A DNA stretch of 64,000 bases from NCBI RefSeq assembly GCF_002749975.1, contig NZ_PEIG01000008.1:124001-188000 (forward strand). The letters run 5' to 3'. Of this stretch, positions 1 through 9,990 are shown in pieces. This stretch comes from Gloeocapsopsis sp. IPPAS B-1203 (lineage in GTDB: Bacteria > Cyanobacteriota > Cyanobacteriia > Cyanobacteriales > Chroococcidiopsidaceae). The notes under the pieces are model-generated. The model made no database searches, was not told where the DNA came from, and saw nothing but the letters and a program-made list of their open reading frames with translations. How positions within the stretch are numbered: the first letter of the stretch is position 1; the number at the start of each line of letters is the position of its first letter. A program made the translations under genes and the position numbers.

Positions 1-772
1 AATCAACTGGGGTTCCTGCGGCTGTAAGTGGAGCCATATTATTCAAATAATGCGGGGCGATATCAATTTCTCCTTGCTGAAACAAAACCGAGAGCGCACC
101 AGGATTAGACGCAACCGCAGCGACGTTTGGTAAGATTTCTCGAATTGCCTCAAAAGCTGGTTCAATATTATTTTCCCCACCACCGCGCATTCTTGCAAGT
201 TGCACCATAAAAGCAGTTCCCACCGTACTTTGCATACTAACAAGTCCAAGCCGACCTGCATATTCTGGTCTCCACAAGTCTTCCCATGAAGTAGGCGGTG
301 TAGAAATCCGGTCAGTATTGTAACCGATACCGATCGCTTGCACGGCTACAGTAGGTCCCCATTCATCAGCTTTTGTTTGATACTGCGGTAACAAATCTTG
401 AAAGTTTTCGCTCTCATCGGCAGGGAAGGGTTGTAATATTTGCTCAACTGGAGCATTACGAAATGGTCCTTCATCTAAGAGTGTTACATCGTATGGAGGA
501 TTATTAGCTGATGCTGTGAGTTGTGCTACTTGGTCAATTGCCAATTGTGGTACTAAATTAATTGTTGTTCCGGTTTTCTGGGCAAAGTAAGGCACTAAAA
601 TTGTTCGATGTGCTTCCTCCCAACTTCCTGTAAATGTTGCCGCAACGAGTCTATTACCACCTGTCTGTGTTGCTTGGTTTCCACCACAACCTTTAAGTAA
701 TAAGCTTGTTCCCGCAAATAGTCCAGCACCTAATAAGGCACGACGAGACATCCTCATTAAAGAATCAGACAT
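1..772 (-). CDS. ABC transporter substrate-binding protein, polyamine/PotD-like (3' end outside window)
   Basis: Reading leftwards from the ATG at 772, 257 residues are visible before the window edge, so the gene is cut at its C-terminus. A twin-arginine motif (SRRALLG, residues 9-15) and a lipobox-like LLKGC ending at Cys29 suggest a Tat-exported lipoprotein that captures solute outside the membrane. The body is clearly paralogous to the binding proteins at 30592-38489: the same phrases SWEEAHR, NNPPYDV, GIGYNTDRI, PPTSWEDLW and NIEPAF occur in order. It stands apart from that operon, with the whole polysaccharide cluster between. The ligand cannot be read from the sequence. Family assignment is firm, ligand class (polyamine-like) is only inferred. 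Confidence 0.9.
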   Translation of the reverse strand, partial: MSDSLMRMSRRALLGAGLFAGTSLLLKGCGGNQATQTGGNRLVAATFTGSWEEAHRTILVPYFAQKTGTTINLVPQLAIDQVAQLTASANNPPYDVTLLDEGPFRNAPVEQILQPFPADESENFQDLLPQYQTKADEWGPTVAVQAIGIGYNTDRISTPPTSWEDLWRPEYAGRLGLVSMQSTVGTAFMVQLARMRGGGENNIEPAFEAIREILPNVAAVASNPGALSVLFQQGEIDIAPHYLNNMAPLTAAGTPVD

Positions 773-1007
773 AAGTTCGCAGCTATTAACTGTAATAAAA
801 GTAAGATTGAAGATACAGCTTAGCGGTTTCTAAGTTAGTAAAATTTACGACAGTATCGATGTTATTTCATGTGCTGTCCAAAACCGATTTGCTATAGCCT
901 CAGATGCGATCATTACTTAATTAGCATTAATATAGAGAACCTAGAACTTTTAATGAATCATGCTTTCTTCTTGTCACTGCAAAAGAAGCTACACATATGT
1001 ATCAACC

Positions 1008-2177
1008 TTAAAATGGAACGGTATTAGTTTGAGCATTGCTAGTTAATTTATGTGTAAATTGATGCATTTTAGAATATAGCTTTAAATATTGATTAGCTGC
1101 ATTTGCTTTTGAAAATCGGTCATCTCTGTTTTTATTGGTATGAGGTTGATTTAGTGCTTGGGTAATAGCTTGAGACAGATTTTTGACTGGGTTATCCTGT
1201 AAATTAAAATAAATGCAAGCTTCAGAACCCACTTCTTCAAAGATGGGAATAGCTGAACAAACGACTCGACAAGAAAGATACAAAGCTTCTGCTAAAGGAA
1301 TACAAAAACCTTCTGTTGAAGAAGGAATGATAAACAATTGGCAATTTTGATATAACCAGCACAACTCGCTATCACTAATTGCCGATACCATCAATACTTG
1401 TTCTTCTAAGGACAATTGAGAGATTAATTGCGAAAGATTATCTGTTTCGGGTCCTGAACTACCTACAATCACAAGCTTAGTAGAAGATGGTAGTTTATTT
1501 TGTTGTAGCAATAGGGCAAAAGATTGAATGAGTAAATCTAAATTTTTGTTTTTTCTATGTTGACCAATAGTTAATAAAAATGGGTTATATAACTTGTGTT
1601 TTAGTTCTAATAATGGTTGAGGAGTAATTTCACTAAAATCGACATAATTATAAATTACACAAGTTATTTTCTTAGGGTCTATATTTGGGAAAAAGTGATT
1701 TAGGCTTGCTAATGTTGTTTGAGAAACACACGTCAATCCGTCACTTTGGTGAATACATTGTTGTAGAAAAAGGCGATTGAACAAAGCTTGGTAGCCAAAA
1801 TTTTCTGGGTATTCATAAGGATAAAGGTCGTGAATAGTAGCAACAACAGGACAACGAAAGAGCGATCGTAAAAATGGTAATGGAAAGGATAAATGCACAT
1901 ACGTAGGGCGAAGCTGCTGTACTAGTCTGGGTAAACCGAACCAAAACCACAGATTTCTAGCAATTGAGTTATTTTGAATATTGATATCAACTAGCTTGAT
2001 TTTATCTGAATTAAGATTAAAAGAAGACTCAAAATAATGCTTTTGCCATTTTCCAATGACTAAAGTGACTTGGCTTACTGTTTCAGTACTTGCCAAACAC
2101 TGAGCAAGATTAATCGCATATCGACAAACTCCAGTTGGCTTTTCTGGTCGATGTAGTGCAGCAATTAAAATATGCAT
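1008..2177 (-). CDS. Glycosyltransferase family 4
   Basis: A 389-residue GT-B fold enzyme expected to move a sugar from a nucleotide donor to a growing lipid-linked glycan at the cytoplasmic membrane face. The N-terminal acceptor half has the usual ALHRPEKPTGVCRYA glycine loop, and the C-terminal half has the donor-binding element STEGFCIPLAEAL. Histidine in TIHDLYPYEY matches the family's catalytic region. It is the last glycosyltransferase gene of the minus-strand polysaccharide cluster, 98 bp after the membrane polymerase gene. Sugar specificity is not readable. Confidence 0.88.
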   Translation of the reverse strand: MHILIAALHRPEKPTGVCRYAINLAQCLASTETVSQVTLVIGKWQKHYFESSFNLNSDKIKLVDINIQNNSIARNLWFWFGLPRLVQQLRPTYVHLSFPLPFLRSLFRCPVVATIHDLYPYEYPENFGYQALFNRLFLQQCIHQSDGLTCVSQTTLASLNHFFPNIDPKKITCVIYNYVDFSEITPQPLLELKHKLYNPFLLTIGQHRKNKNLDLLIQSFALLLQQNKLPSSTKLVIVGSSGPETDNLSQLISQLSLEEQVLMVSAISDSELCWLYQNCQLFIIPSSTEGFCIPLAEALYLSCRVVCSAIPIFEEVGSEACIYFNLQDNPVKNLSQAITQALNQPHTNKNRDDRFSKANAANQYLKLYSKMHQFTHKLTSNAQTNTVPF

Positions 2178-2275
2178 CTTGATTAATAAGTTTTTTAATT
2201 ATTTAAATAGAACTGTAGTCAGCAATTGTCAGAAACTACTTTTTTAGATATCAGGCGATCGCCACAATTAGGTTG

Positions 2276-3661
2276 TTACTCAAAAGCGGCTTTTAATCGG
2301 CTTTCCTTGCTTTCTTGCCAGCGTAAACCCAAAAAACAAGCGATTGTGAGCATTTGTCCTGGCTCCTCCATTTGAGTTAAGATAAAACCAAGAACCGCAG
2401 TCGAAAGTAGCAAAAACTTGCAAAAATTGTCTACACAAATCCTCCGCCACACAATGGAACCAAGATATAAATAAGCACCTAAACCAATCAACCCTAAATC
2501 TCCCCAAATTCCCACCCATGTAAACATTGGGAAGTACAAGGTAGATTCTCGTGCTAGCCACCCAGATGGACTGAGTATAACTTGCCAAACCGCAGCAGAT
2601 ACAGGATGAACTGTCGCACCAAGTGGCAATAGTAGCGATGCATAATCATTCATAAACCATCCTCCTAAGCGGGTAACGGTGTGACCAGGACCTAGCCCAA
2701 AAAACCATTGCAACGGTGTTGTGTAGTAAGAAGGAATAATTCGCAATGCTGTACTCTTTAGTAAAGTTGCTTCTCCGTCTGAACCATAGAGATTGTCTTC
2801 GGCTCGGTAAGTCGTGAAGTTTCGATAGGGATCTAAAAATTCTACATCTGTGTAAACGAGCGCCCAGTAAAAAATAGCAATTATCAAAACGATAGGAACA
2901 AGATAATACAGGATTTTTAGAGGTTTTTTGACGTTTGTAAAAACGACTAGTAGCCAGCCGACAAATAGAGCTACAAATACTTGCTTTGAGTCAGAAATAA
3001 ATGTTTGGTAAAAAGCACCGATAAATACAGCGATCCGGATCTGCAGAGGAACTGTTTTAAACTCATTCAAGAAGTATAAAGCGAAGTATAGAGAAACCGT
3101 AGCGGATATATAATTCCCTGCACTCCCTCCTTTTGAAGCAAAAACACCTGCGGTATTGTCTTCAATCAATTGACCTCCTTCTGCTCCAGGATAAAGTCCT
3201 ATAGGTAGGAGAATAGACTGAGCAATTGCCAGGAGCAAGTTAAATAGACAGAATCCTGCTATCCAATTTCTAAATCTCTTGAGCTTTTCACCTGATAATG
3301 GAGTTGCCATTATAGCTATTAAAAGCAGGAATGGTTCTGCTTGTAACATATATTGCAGAAAGACATTTAGAACTCCTGCCTGATTAATAAGAGCACTTGC
3401 AATTGTGCACGCCAGTAGAACTCCTAAACCAAAAATTAGTTCCCAAGTGATCGCAACTTGCTTTCGATCTTTAACTCGCGTCGTCAATAGAGCAATACCT
3501 ACAACAACCGGAAGAACGACAAAATGAACAAAGTTGAGGGGTGAGGGAGCACCAAAGTAAGTTAAGAGACGAGGAAAAAAAGCAGTAGCAAATCCTATGA
3601 GAATTAGCGTGGAGCTTCTAATCGTTCCTTTCTTTTTTTGGATGGCTACATGCGAAATCAT
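2276..3661 (-). CDS. O-antigen polymerase/ligase-like membrane protein (Wzy/WaaL type)
   Basis: A 461-residue, strongly hydrophobic protein with about ten to twelve predicted membrane spans and one large periplasmic loop (roughly residues 270-370, containing WFFGLGPGHTVTRLGGWF), the layout of the Wzy/WaaL superfamily. Such proteins either polymerise lipid-linked repeat units or ligate finished glycans to an acceptor on the periplasmic side. The cluster otherwise uses a Wzm/Wzt exporter, a pathway that normally needs a ligase rather than a polymerase, so a WaaL-like role is possible. Sequence divergence in this family prevents a firm choice. Confidence 0.8.
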   Translation of the reverse strand: MISHVAIQKKKGTIRSSTLILIGFATAFFPRLLTYFGAPSPLNFVHFVVLPVVVGIALLTTRVKDRKQVAITWELIFGLGVLLACTIASALINQAGVLNVFLQYMLQAEPFLLLIAIMATPLSGEKLKRFRNWIAGFCLFNLLLAIAQSILLPIGLYPGAEGGQLIEDNTAGVFASKGGSAGNYISATVSLYFALYFLNEFKTVPLQIRIAVFIGAFYQTFISDSKQVFVALFVGWLLVVFTNVKKPLKILYYLVPIVLIIAIFYWALVYTDVEFLDPYRNFTTYRAEDNLYGSDGEATLLKSTALRIIPSYYTTPLQWFFGLGPGHTVTRLGGWFMNDYASLLLPLGATVHPVSAAVWQVILSPSGWLARESTLYFPMFTWVGIWGDLGLIGLGAYLYLGSIVWRRICVDNFCKFLLLSTAVLGFILTQMEEPGQMLTIACFLGLRWQESKESRLKAAFE

Positions 3662-3822
3662 AAAAATGCTTAAAATTTAATCAAAAGTCTAGTTGATCAA
3701 GAAAAATTTAAATTATTGAAAGTAAGTGAACCGTTGAAGTTTAAAATTTCATGTTCTGGGATCGCCACCGAATTTGATTCTTTAAAGCTAAAGATGTTTT
3801 ATTAAAATCTCTTAACGAATAC

Positions 3823-5085
3823 TTAAGAAGACAGTGATTTGTCAGTTAAACAAGTTGGCATCACACTATCTATATCTTTGTAGACATGGGCTAGAAACTT
3901 GCCCTTTGCTTCCCAACTATAATAATTTTTGACTTTCTGTTGTCCTGCTTGTCCCATTTGTAAACGCAAGTTCTTGTCTTTAGCAAGCCTAACCATAGCT
4001 TGTGCGAGATCGTTAACAGCCTGTTCTGGACTATGTGCCGGAACTTTAATGCCAATTTCCGATGTGACCAATTGTGACGGTCCACCCAAATCCAGACAAA
4101 GAATAGGTCTACCAGACGCCATTGCCTCCAGAGGAACCCATCCTCCTGAATCATGCAGGCTAGGATGTACTAAAATAGAACATTGCCCTAACTTGAGCAA
4201 AACTTCCTCACGTGGCAACAGTCCGAAAAACTTCACTTGCTCGGCAATCCCCAAATTTTTGGAGAGTGCTTGCAATCGTCCTAACTCAGGTCCTTCACCT
4301 AAAATCCAGTACTCAGCATCGGGGAGATTTGCCTGAGCAAATGCCCGCAGTCCTAAATGAATTCCTTTCCAGTGGAGTAGACGAGCGATGTTGATAAATC
4401 GAACTGAAGAACCTGTTGGGGGTGGGCACTGACTAAGTTGTTCGATCTCTAGTTGTGACATTCCTGATTCAGACAATCGCTCGACATGGGATGCTCCCAA
4501 CTTGCGTAGTTGTTTCGCGGTATCTTCAGTAGTCGCATATGCGATCGCACTTCGTTGAGCCGTCAGATGAGTAAACGGATCTAGTTCTCCAATTGCTCGC
4601 CATGCCCAACGTAACGACTCATAGAGCTTATTTTTCCTATTAAAATCAGTCCAAAATGACAACGGAGCCGACTCACCACCTCCTACCGGACCCCAGATAA
4701 ATGGAATTGGTAGAAGAGATAGGAAACTAGGAGAGGAGTAGCGCACAAAAGTGACATGGTGGACGATATCGAAGCCAATCTCTTTGTGAAGTTTCCGTCC
4801 GACAAAATATGCTTGGATTTGCCAGAGGTAGTAGTGAAGTTGCATAGCACCAGATTGTCCCCAACGCAAACTATCTTGCCAAAAGGGAAGTGTGAAATAG
4901 ACAAAATGCAGATTAGGTACTGGATTAGCTGCTAATTCAGCTTCAATTGCATCCTTACTTTCGTCGGTTCTAGTCAATACCCAAACTTCATGATGTTTAG
5001 CGACTTCCCGCGCCACATTCCAACCAACACCTCTTTCTGATCCTCTACCTGGTTCACATGAATAAGCGGATATGAGTACCTTCAT
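3823..5085 (-). CDS. Glycosyltransferase family 4
   Basis: A 420-residue GT-B glycosyltransferase. The N-terminus has SAYSCEPGRGSERGVGWN, a motif common in family 4 enzymes that act early in exopolysaccharide assembly. The donor-binding region carries LHDSGGWVPLEAMASG, with Gly-Trp in place of the commoner Gly-Phe before the conserved glutamate. It lies 15 bp downstream of the next glycosyltransferase gene (5101-6357), so the two are probably cotranscribed. Sugar donor and acceptor are unknown. Confidence 0.88.
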   Translation of the reverse strand: MKVLISAYSCEPGRGSERGVGWNVAREVAKHHEVWVLTRTDESKDAIEAELAANPVPNLHFVYFTLPFWQDSLRWGQSGAMQLHYYLWQIQAYFVGRKLHKEIGFDIVHHVTFVRYSSPSFLSLLPIPFIWGPVGGGESAPLSFWTDFNRKNKLYESLRWAWRAIGELDPFTHLTAQRSAIAYATTEDTAKQLRKLGASHVERLSESGMSQLEIEQLSQCPPPTGSSVRFINIARLLHWKGIHLGLRAFAQANLPDAEYWILGEGPELGRLQALSKNLGIAEQVKFFGLLPREEVLLKLGQCSILVHPSLHDSGGWVPLEAMASGRPILCLDLGGPSQLVTSEIGIKVPAHSPEQAVNDLAQAMVRLAKDKNLRLQMGQAGQQKVKNYYSWEAKGKFLAHVYKDIDSVMPTCLTDKSLSS

Positions 5086-5100
5086 GACTTTGCCTCGTCT

Positions 5101-6357
5101 TTACAACCCTTCTGAAAAAGATTCTTGTGATGCTAAAGGTTTAACTTGATAAACTGCTTCATGCATATTGCGTTTGATTCGCTCTATCACTTCTAAAAAA
5201 GCATGGATTTCACAATCGAGATCTTGCCCATAAAAGACTTCTTTAGACCGTTCGCTGTAACGCTGGCGATTTTCAGGATCAGCCATCTCCAGCATGGCGT
5301 TTGCTAAAGCATCAACATTGCCACAGGGATAAACGAGTCCGTTGTAGCGATGCCGAACAGTATCGCTGTATCCCCAATTACCACAACGATCGCTCAAAAT
5401 GGGTGGACAACCGGATACCATTGCTTCTGAAACAACAAGAGGATGGGGATCGATCCAGGAGGTTACGACAAAAGCATCTATTGCTGCATAGTAAAGTGGA
5501 ATTTTTGCTTGATTGACGAAGCCAAGATTGCGAACTCCATTTAGTTTGGCAAGACGTTTGTTAATTTCAGGTTCTAAGTCGCCTCCACCAATCATGACTC
5601 CTTTAATTCGCGCATCGCGTTGATGAGCTTTGGCGATCGCCTCAATGAATTCAAAAGGATTTTTGCGATCAATATATTTACCTGCAAAACCATAGATAAT
5701 CGCATCCTCGTCTGTTGCTAGTTCCTTACGAATTTGGCGAATTTCATCTTGATTTTGAGCAATAGACCGCTCAAATCTTTCGCCATCTACTGGGTGACAA
5801 CCGCGCATAATTTTCTCATCTGGAATACCGTAATGACGCAAATGAATTTCATTGTGATCGCCACAAGAGAGCCAGTAATCTGCTAAGTTAAGCATCCACG
5901 GATAAAGAATAGCCATAGCTATGCGACGCGATCGACTGTAGCGACCGTCTGACATGATAGTGGCATCATTTTGCATGATCAGAGGAATACCACGGAGTTT
6001 ACATAATAGAGCCGTTAATCGATAGGAATAGTTGACAAAGCTCTGCATGAAAATGGCATCAAAGTTTTCTTTTGTCAGGCGACTCAATAATCCTGGACTA
6101 ATCACGCTCTTTTTTTGCTGCGATGGAACTCTTCCAGAGAGATCTTTTAGATACTCATACTCATAACCGCTCAATAAATCAACGTCCCAAGGCTGGGAAC
6201 TACTGCCTAGATCGCGATCGCCATTACCCTGATTTTCATCGGAAAGATAAAGAACCTTTATAGAAAGTCCAGGTTGTTCGCTCAGCTTCTTCCAGAGTGG
6301 TCCATGATGCTGGGTAGGATGTGTAAAAACGACTCCCAAACGAAATTTATCATTCAT
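5101..6357 (-). CDS. Glycosyltransferase family 4
   Basis: A GT-B glycosyltransferase of 418 residues. The reading frame is open from a TTG at 6369, but GGAG lies six bases before the ATG at 6357 (MNDKFRL), so that ATG is the better start. The first strand reads VVFTHPTQHHGPLW, and the donor site has DPHPLVVSEAMVSG, giving the conserved glutamate pair spacing of the family. It is encoded directly upstream of another GT4 gene and belongs to the polysaccharide operon. Specificity is not predictable. Confidence 0.87.
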   Translation of the reverse strand: MNDKFRLGVVFTHPTQHHGPLWKKLSEQPGLSIKVLYLSDENQGNGDRDLGSSSQPWDVDLLSGYEYEYLKDLSGRVPSQQKKSVISPGLLSRLTKENFDAIFMQSFVNYSYRLTALLCKLRGIPLIMQNDATIMSDGRYSRSRRIAMAILYPWMLNLADYWLSCGDHNEIHLRHYGIPDEKIMRGCHPVDGERFERSIAQNQDEIRQIRKELATDEDAIIYGFAGKYIDRKNPFEFIEAIAKAHQRDARIKGVMIGGGDLEPEINKRLAKLNGVRNLGFVNQAKIPLYYAAIDAFVVTSWIDPHPLVVSEAMVSGCPPILSDRCGNWGYSDTVRHRYNGLVYPCGNVDALANAMLEMADPENRQRYSERSKEVFYGQDLDCEIHAFLEVIERIKRNMHEAVYQVKPLASQESFSEGL

Positions 6358-6477
6358 AATTTGCTCCAAATTCTTGGATAATTAGTAGTAAATAATGTAA
6401 GTCTTTAACTTAGTTTAAAAATGTGTTAAAATAAAAACTAGCAATATAATTTCTAGAAAAATCTCAATTATAAATAG

Positions 6478-7524
6478 CTAATCCTTAAAAAGACAATTCA
6501 TAAAATCATCAAGCACTAAATCCATCGCAAATCTCTCTTCCATAATCTGCCGGCTTTTTTGTTTCATGGATTCAATTAATGGTTTATTTTGAATTAATAT
6601 ATTGAGTTGAGAAAGTAATTCCTCTTGAGAATTACAGATATAGCCATTGACTTTATTTTGAATAATTTCAGGTGCACCTAAAGCGTGTTTAGTAGTTAGC
6701 ACTGCGAGTCCAGCACAGGCGGCTTCTCCTACAACACTGGGGTAACTATCGCATTTCGTTGGCAAAACCAATATATCGTGTTCTTTAAATAGCTCAATAT
6801 GCTTATCTTCACCGTATTGAATATTATTTAGTATCGTGACATTCTTAAAGTTGCCTGGATCGTGACTAGTTACCATTGTCATCTGTAAGTTTGGATTATG
6901 ATGTTTCGCAAACCAATCGAGTAAGATATCACCCCCCTTTCGTTGGAAGTCACCACCTACAAACAAAATCTTGACAACAGCATCATTACGCTTAGGACTA
7001 GGAATAAACAAATCTAAATCAACTGAAAATGGTAACTTCCCTTTTCTGAGTTTGTTGTGTGGAACTCCATAATCTTGAGAAATTTCTTCTAATACAGCGT
7101 CAGTCAAACCAATAACATATTTTTGTGAATTAAGCACTTGTTTATGGATAAAAGTAAGCCACGATGGAGACATTTTCATTCCATAAATGGGTTCGTATAG
7201 TTTTCTAGTCCAGTCTGTAACAATACAACTACTCGCACTATTAATTGCTGGGTAAGCAAAAAGAGCCGGACTCACTCCATGGAAAAGAACACTTCTTCCT
7301 TCTTTATTTGCTTCACGAACTTTTTGCTGTAGTTCCAAAGAACTCAGAAACCGCCTGCCAATAGTTGTAGAATATTTCCAAAAAGAATCTGTGGATTTTT
7401 GGTTTGGAACAAAACGATATATTTTTAGATCCAGAAAACTTTCAAACAGTTTAACAAACCGCTTTTCAAAAGTTCGATTACCAAGATCTACAGGAAATGT
7501 AACTAATAAAAGCTTTTTTTTCAT
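6478..7524 (-). CDS. Glycosyltransferase family 4 (divergent)
   Basis: A 348-residue glycosyltransferase of GT-B type. The C-terminal half is typical: LFVGGDFQRKGGDILLDWF starts the nucleotide-sugar domain, and CDSYPSVVGEAACAG is the donor motif. The N-terminal half is short and poorly conserved compared with the neighbours. Spacers of about 90-120 bp separate it from the genes on both sides, and these spacers are AT-rich. It probably adds one sugar of the repeat unit. Confidence 0.82.
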   Translation of the reverse strand: MKKKLLLVTFPVDLGNRTFEKRFVKLFESFLDLKIYRFVPNQKSTDSFWKYSTTIGRRFLSSLELQQKVREANKEGRSVLFHGVSPALFAYPAINSASSCIVTDWTRKLYEPIYGMKMSPSWLTFIHKQVLNSQKYVIGLTDAVLEEISQDYGVPHNKLRKGKLPFSVDLDLFIPSPKRNDAVVKILFVGGDFQRKGGDILLDWFAKHHNPNLQMTMVTSHDPGNFKNVTILNNIQYGEDKHIELFKEHDILVLPTKCDSYPSVVGEAACAGLAVLTTKHALGAPEIIQNKVNGYICNSQEELLSQLNILIQNKPLIESMKQKSRQIMEERFAMDLVLDDFMNCLFKD

Positions 7525-7616
7525 TTTTTATCAATACTTTAAACATAAAGACTAAATAAACTGTTATACATTAGATATTTATATAATTAAATTGTAATTA
7601 CGCATTAGAATGACCT

Positions 7617-8723
7617 TTACCTCAGCAGATTTTTATAAACGCCAGTCATTTGTTCGGCAACTTTTTCCCATGTAAATGACTGAACTCTTGTAAATCCTTT
7701 TTCCTGCAACTGTTGATAGTAAATCGGATTGTTATGAAGGTGACAAACTGCATCTGCAATGGTTTGACTATTCTTTGGATCGACTAGAACACCAGCATCG
7801 TCCACTACTTCAGGCATTGCCGAGACATTTGAGGTAATAACTGGCGTTCCGCAAGCCATAGCTTCTAGAAGAGTTATGCCAAATCCTTCGTGAAAAGAAG
7901 GGGCAACAAGAACATCAGCTTCATTGTAAGCTTGAACTAAAGTAGGTTTATCGAGATATCCTAAATAATTGATAGAATCTTCAAGTTTGTGGGTTTGAAT
8001 GAAGTGCTTATCTTCATCTGTAAAATCATCACTAACTTTCCAAAACTGGACTGATAAACCTCGCTGTTTAATAATATTGAGTGCTTTAAGAATTGCACTT
8101 AGATTTTTACGTGGATGATTACCGCCAACATTCAATAAACAAAATGTATCCGAGGGAATATTAAGCTGCTGACGAAAAGTTTGAGACTGTTTTTTGGGTA
8201 ATGGCTGAAATATGGATTCTACTGCATTAGGAATAATATTGATTCGCTCTGGTTTGATGTTGAGAACTCGATTCATGTTGTTTGCTGTCTCCAAAGAAAC
8301 AGCAATGATCGCATCAGCATATTCCATACTTCGTATAGAGTAATGTCCTAAGCGATCACTAATCATAGGAAATCTGACTGAACCCTGAAGGTTTTCGGGG
8401 TAGAGAATATTAATGAGATCGTGACAAGTCACTACGACTGGTTTACCTGTTTTTCTTAGCCAACGTACAATGTGAGCATCACTATGATCGATAATGTGAA
8501 AAATATCTGCAGATTCTTGCTGAACTTTCTTAGGAAACCGCCAAAACCGTTCATAAGTCTTTTGTGCTCTAACGACTAAAGATTTACTATGTCGATCAAA
8601 AGACTGAGGTGCTAGTTCAGTTATTTCCCAGTTAGGGCATACTGTTTTCAGCCCTGCAATCAGCCCATTAGCATAAACATCCATACTAAAATGGGGCATT
8701 GTCCGGACAAAAGCAATTTTCAT
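7617..8723 (-). CDS. Glycosyltransferase family 4 (mannosyltransferase-like)
   Basis: A 368-residue GT4 enzyme with all usual landmarks: VVTCHDLINILYPEN (catalytic-region His), VSLETANNMNRVL, NVGGNHPRKNLSAIL at the start of the donor domain, and FHEGFGITLLEAMACGTPV for donor phosphate binding. This subgroup often contains mannosyl- or rhamnosyltransferases, but that is family knowledge and not a reading of this protein. It is part of the minus-strand cluster. Confidence 0.88.
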   Translation of the reverse strand: MKIAFVRTMPHFSMDVYANGLIAGLKTVCPNWEITELAPQSFDRHSKSLVVRAQKTYERFWRFPKKVQQESADIFHIIDHSDAHIVRWLRKTGKPVVVTCHDLINILYPENLQGSVRFPMISDRLGHYSIRSMEYADAIIAVSLETANNMNRVLNIKPERINIIPNAVESIFQPLPKKQSQTFRQQLNIPSDTFCLLNVGGNHPRKNLSAILKALNIIKQRGLSVQFWKVSDDFTDEDKHFIQTHKLEDSINYLGYLDKPTLVQAYNEADVLVAPSFHEGFGITLLEAMACGTPVITSNVSAMPEVVDDAGVLVDPKNSQTIADAVCHLHNNPIYYQQLQEKGFTRVQSFTWEKVAEQMTGVYKNLLR

Positions 8724-8907
8724 AGAAATTTCTAAAAATAGATCAATACAACTGCTATAGCGAGAGGCAGGAGGTAGAAGGCAGCTATGCTGGAGGTGAA
8801 AACCTTGCTATCGCTAATGTTGAGATTTTAAAAACGTCCTAACCAACTCTTCGACTGCTATAAAACTAAAGGTATATAAGTATTTTGATTACAAAATTGG
8901 GTAATCC

Positions 8908-9963
8908 CTAAACACCAAACAAATACTTTGCTGACCATTTATGTTGCAACATTAAAGCTACAACTATCCAACTTAGTAAAAAAGTTGTCACAGAAATGAT
9001 AAGCAGGGAGCTAATCGTAACCTGTTCAATAACTCCAAATAGAGAGAAGAACAGTTTAGCAAAATTCATCAAAATCGGATGGATTAAATAGATGCCGAAA
9101 GCACATAAACCTAAATTTGCAACTATCTGTTTATTCCCTTTTATGTACTGCGATACGGAAATTCCAAATAGAAATAAAGAGTGAGCAACAATCAGATCTC
9201 GTAAAGTTACGGGTAAAACAAGTCTTCCCATAATAGTAGTTATAAAAAATATAGCTACTAAAACTATGCTACTTTTTCTTGAAAAAAGCCATGAATCTCC
9301 CTTAATTAGAAAGATGCAGCGTAAGATAATTGCAGTTAAAAAATATGGCAAACACTTCAATACCCAAACAGCATAAACTAAAACAAGCCTAATAAGTGGA
9401 TTTATATCAGTACTTGCTTGAATTGTATCGCCAGGAACAATAACCAATTCATAAACAATAATACTTAATATTGAAAATATAATTAGTTGTTTAGTCTTAA
9501 ACGGTTGATTTAAAAAATACTTTATGAAAAAAATCAAAAAACTTCCTACGAATAGGAGTGGTAAAAAATACAAATGGAATGAAGTACCACCAAAGAAAAC
9601 AAGAGAAAGTGGATCTTGCGTCAATTGATTTAATCTCTCAGATTGATTTGCTTTCCAGAAAAAGACTAATCTTAAAACTAGATAGATCAAGCTCCAAATT
9701 AAATAGGGTATTACTAATCTTTCCAACCTTGATTTCCAGAAATTAGGAGAAAAGCCAGTATTAGGCTTGCACGCTATAAAATAGAAAGATGTAATTAGGA
9801 AAAAGGGAACAGCAAAGTAAAATGAAAGTCTAAAATAATCTGCCCAAGGATCAACAGGAACTCCCCAAGTCTCATCTCCTGAATGTACTAAAATAACCGC
9901 ATAAGCGGCAATTCCTCGGCATAAATCAATTCCTAATAATCTCTTCTTTTGATTCATAAACAT
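8908..9963 (-). CDS. Acyltransferase family 3, membrane-bound
   Basis: A 351-residue polytopic membrane protein with about ten hydrophobic segments. The start GIDLCRGIAAYAVILVHSG is the signature of acyltransferase family 3 (OafA/WecH/ExoZ type), with the conserved Arg in the first helix and the His after it. These enzymes transfer acetyl or other acyl groups onto sugars of surface glycans. A second ATG two codons in (MNQKKR) could also be the start. Its place among glycosyltransferases fits O-acetylation of the polysaccharide. Confidence 0.87.
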   Translation of the reverse strand: MFMNQKKRLLGIDLCRGIAAYAVILVHSGDETWGVPVDPWADYFRLSFYFAVPFFLITSFYFIACKPNTGFSPNFWKSRLERLVIPYLIWSLIYLVLRLVFFWKANQSERLNQLTQDPLSLVFFGGTSFHLYFLPLLFVGSFLIFFIKYFLNQPFKTKQLIIFSILSIIVYELVIVPGDTIQASTDINPLIRLVLVYAVWVLKCLPYFLTAIILRCIFLIKGDSWLFSRKSSIVLVAIFFITTIMGRLVLPVTLRDLIVAHSLFLFGISVSQYIKGNKQIVANLGLCAFGIYLIHPILMNFAKLFFSLFGVIEQVTISSLLIISVTTFLLSWIVVALMLQHKWSAKYLFGV

Positions 9964-9990
9964 TTTTTCAAATTCGTCTGCAAATTTTTC

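Noticed and set aside
3929-4336. Plus-strand 135-codon frame opposite a glycosyltransferase gene
   Set aside because: Antisense to a well-supported GT4 gene, no ribosome binding site and no family features.
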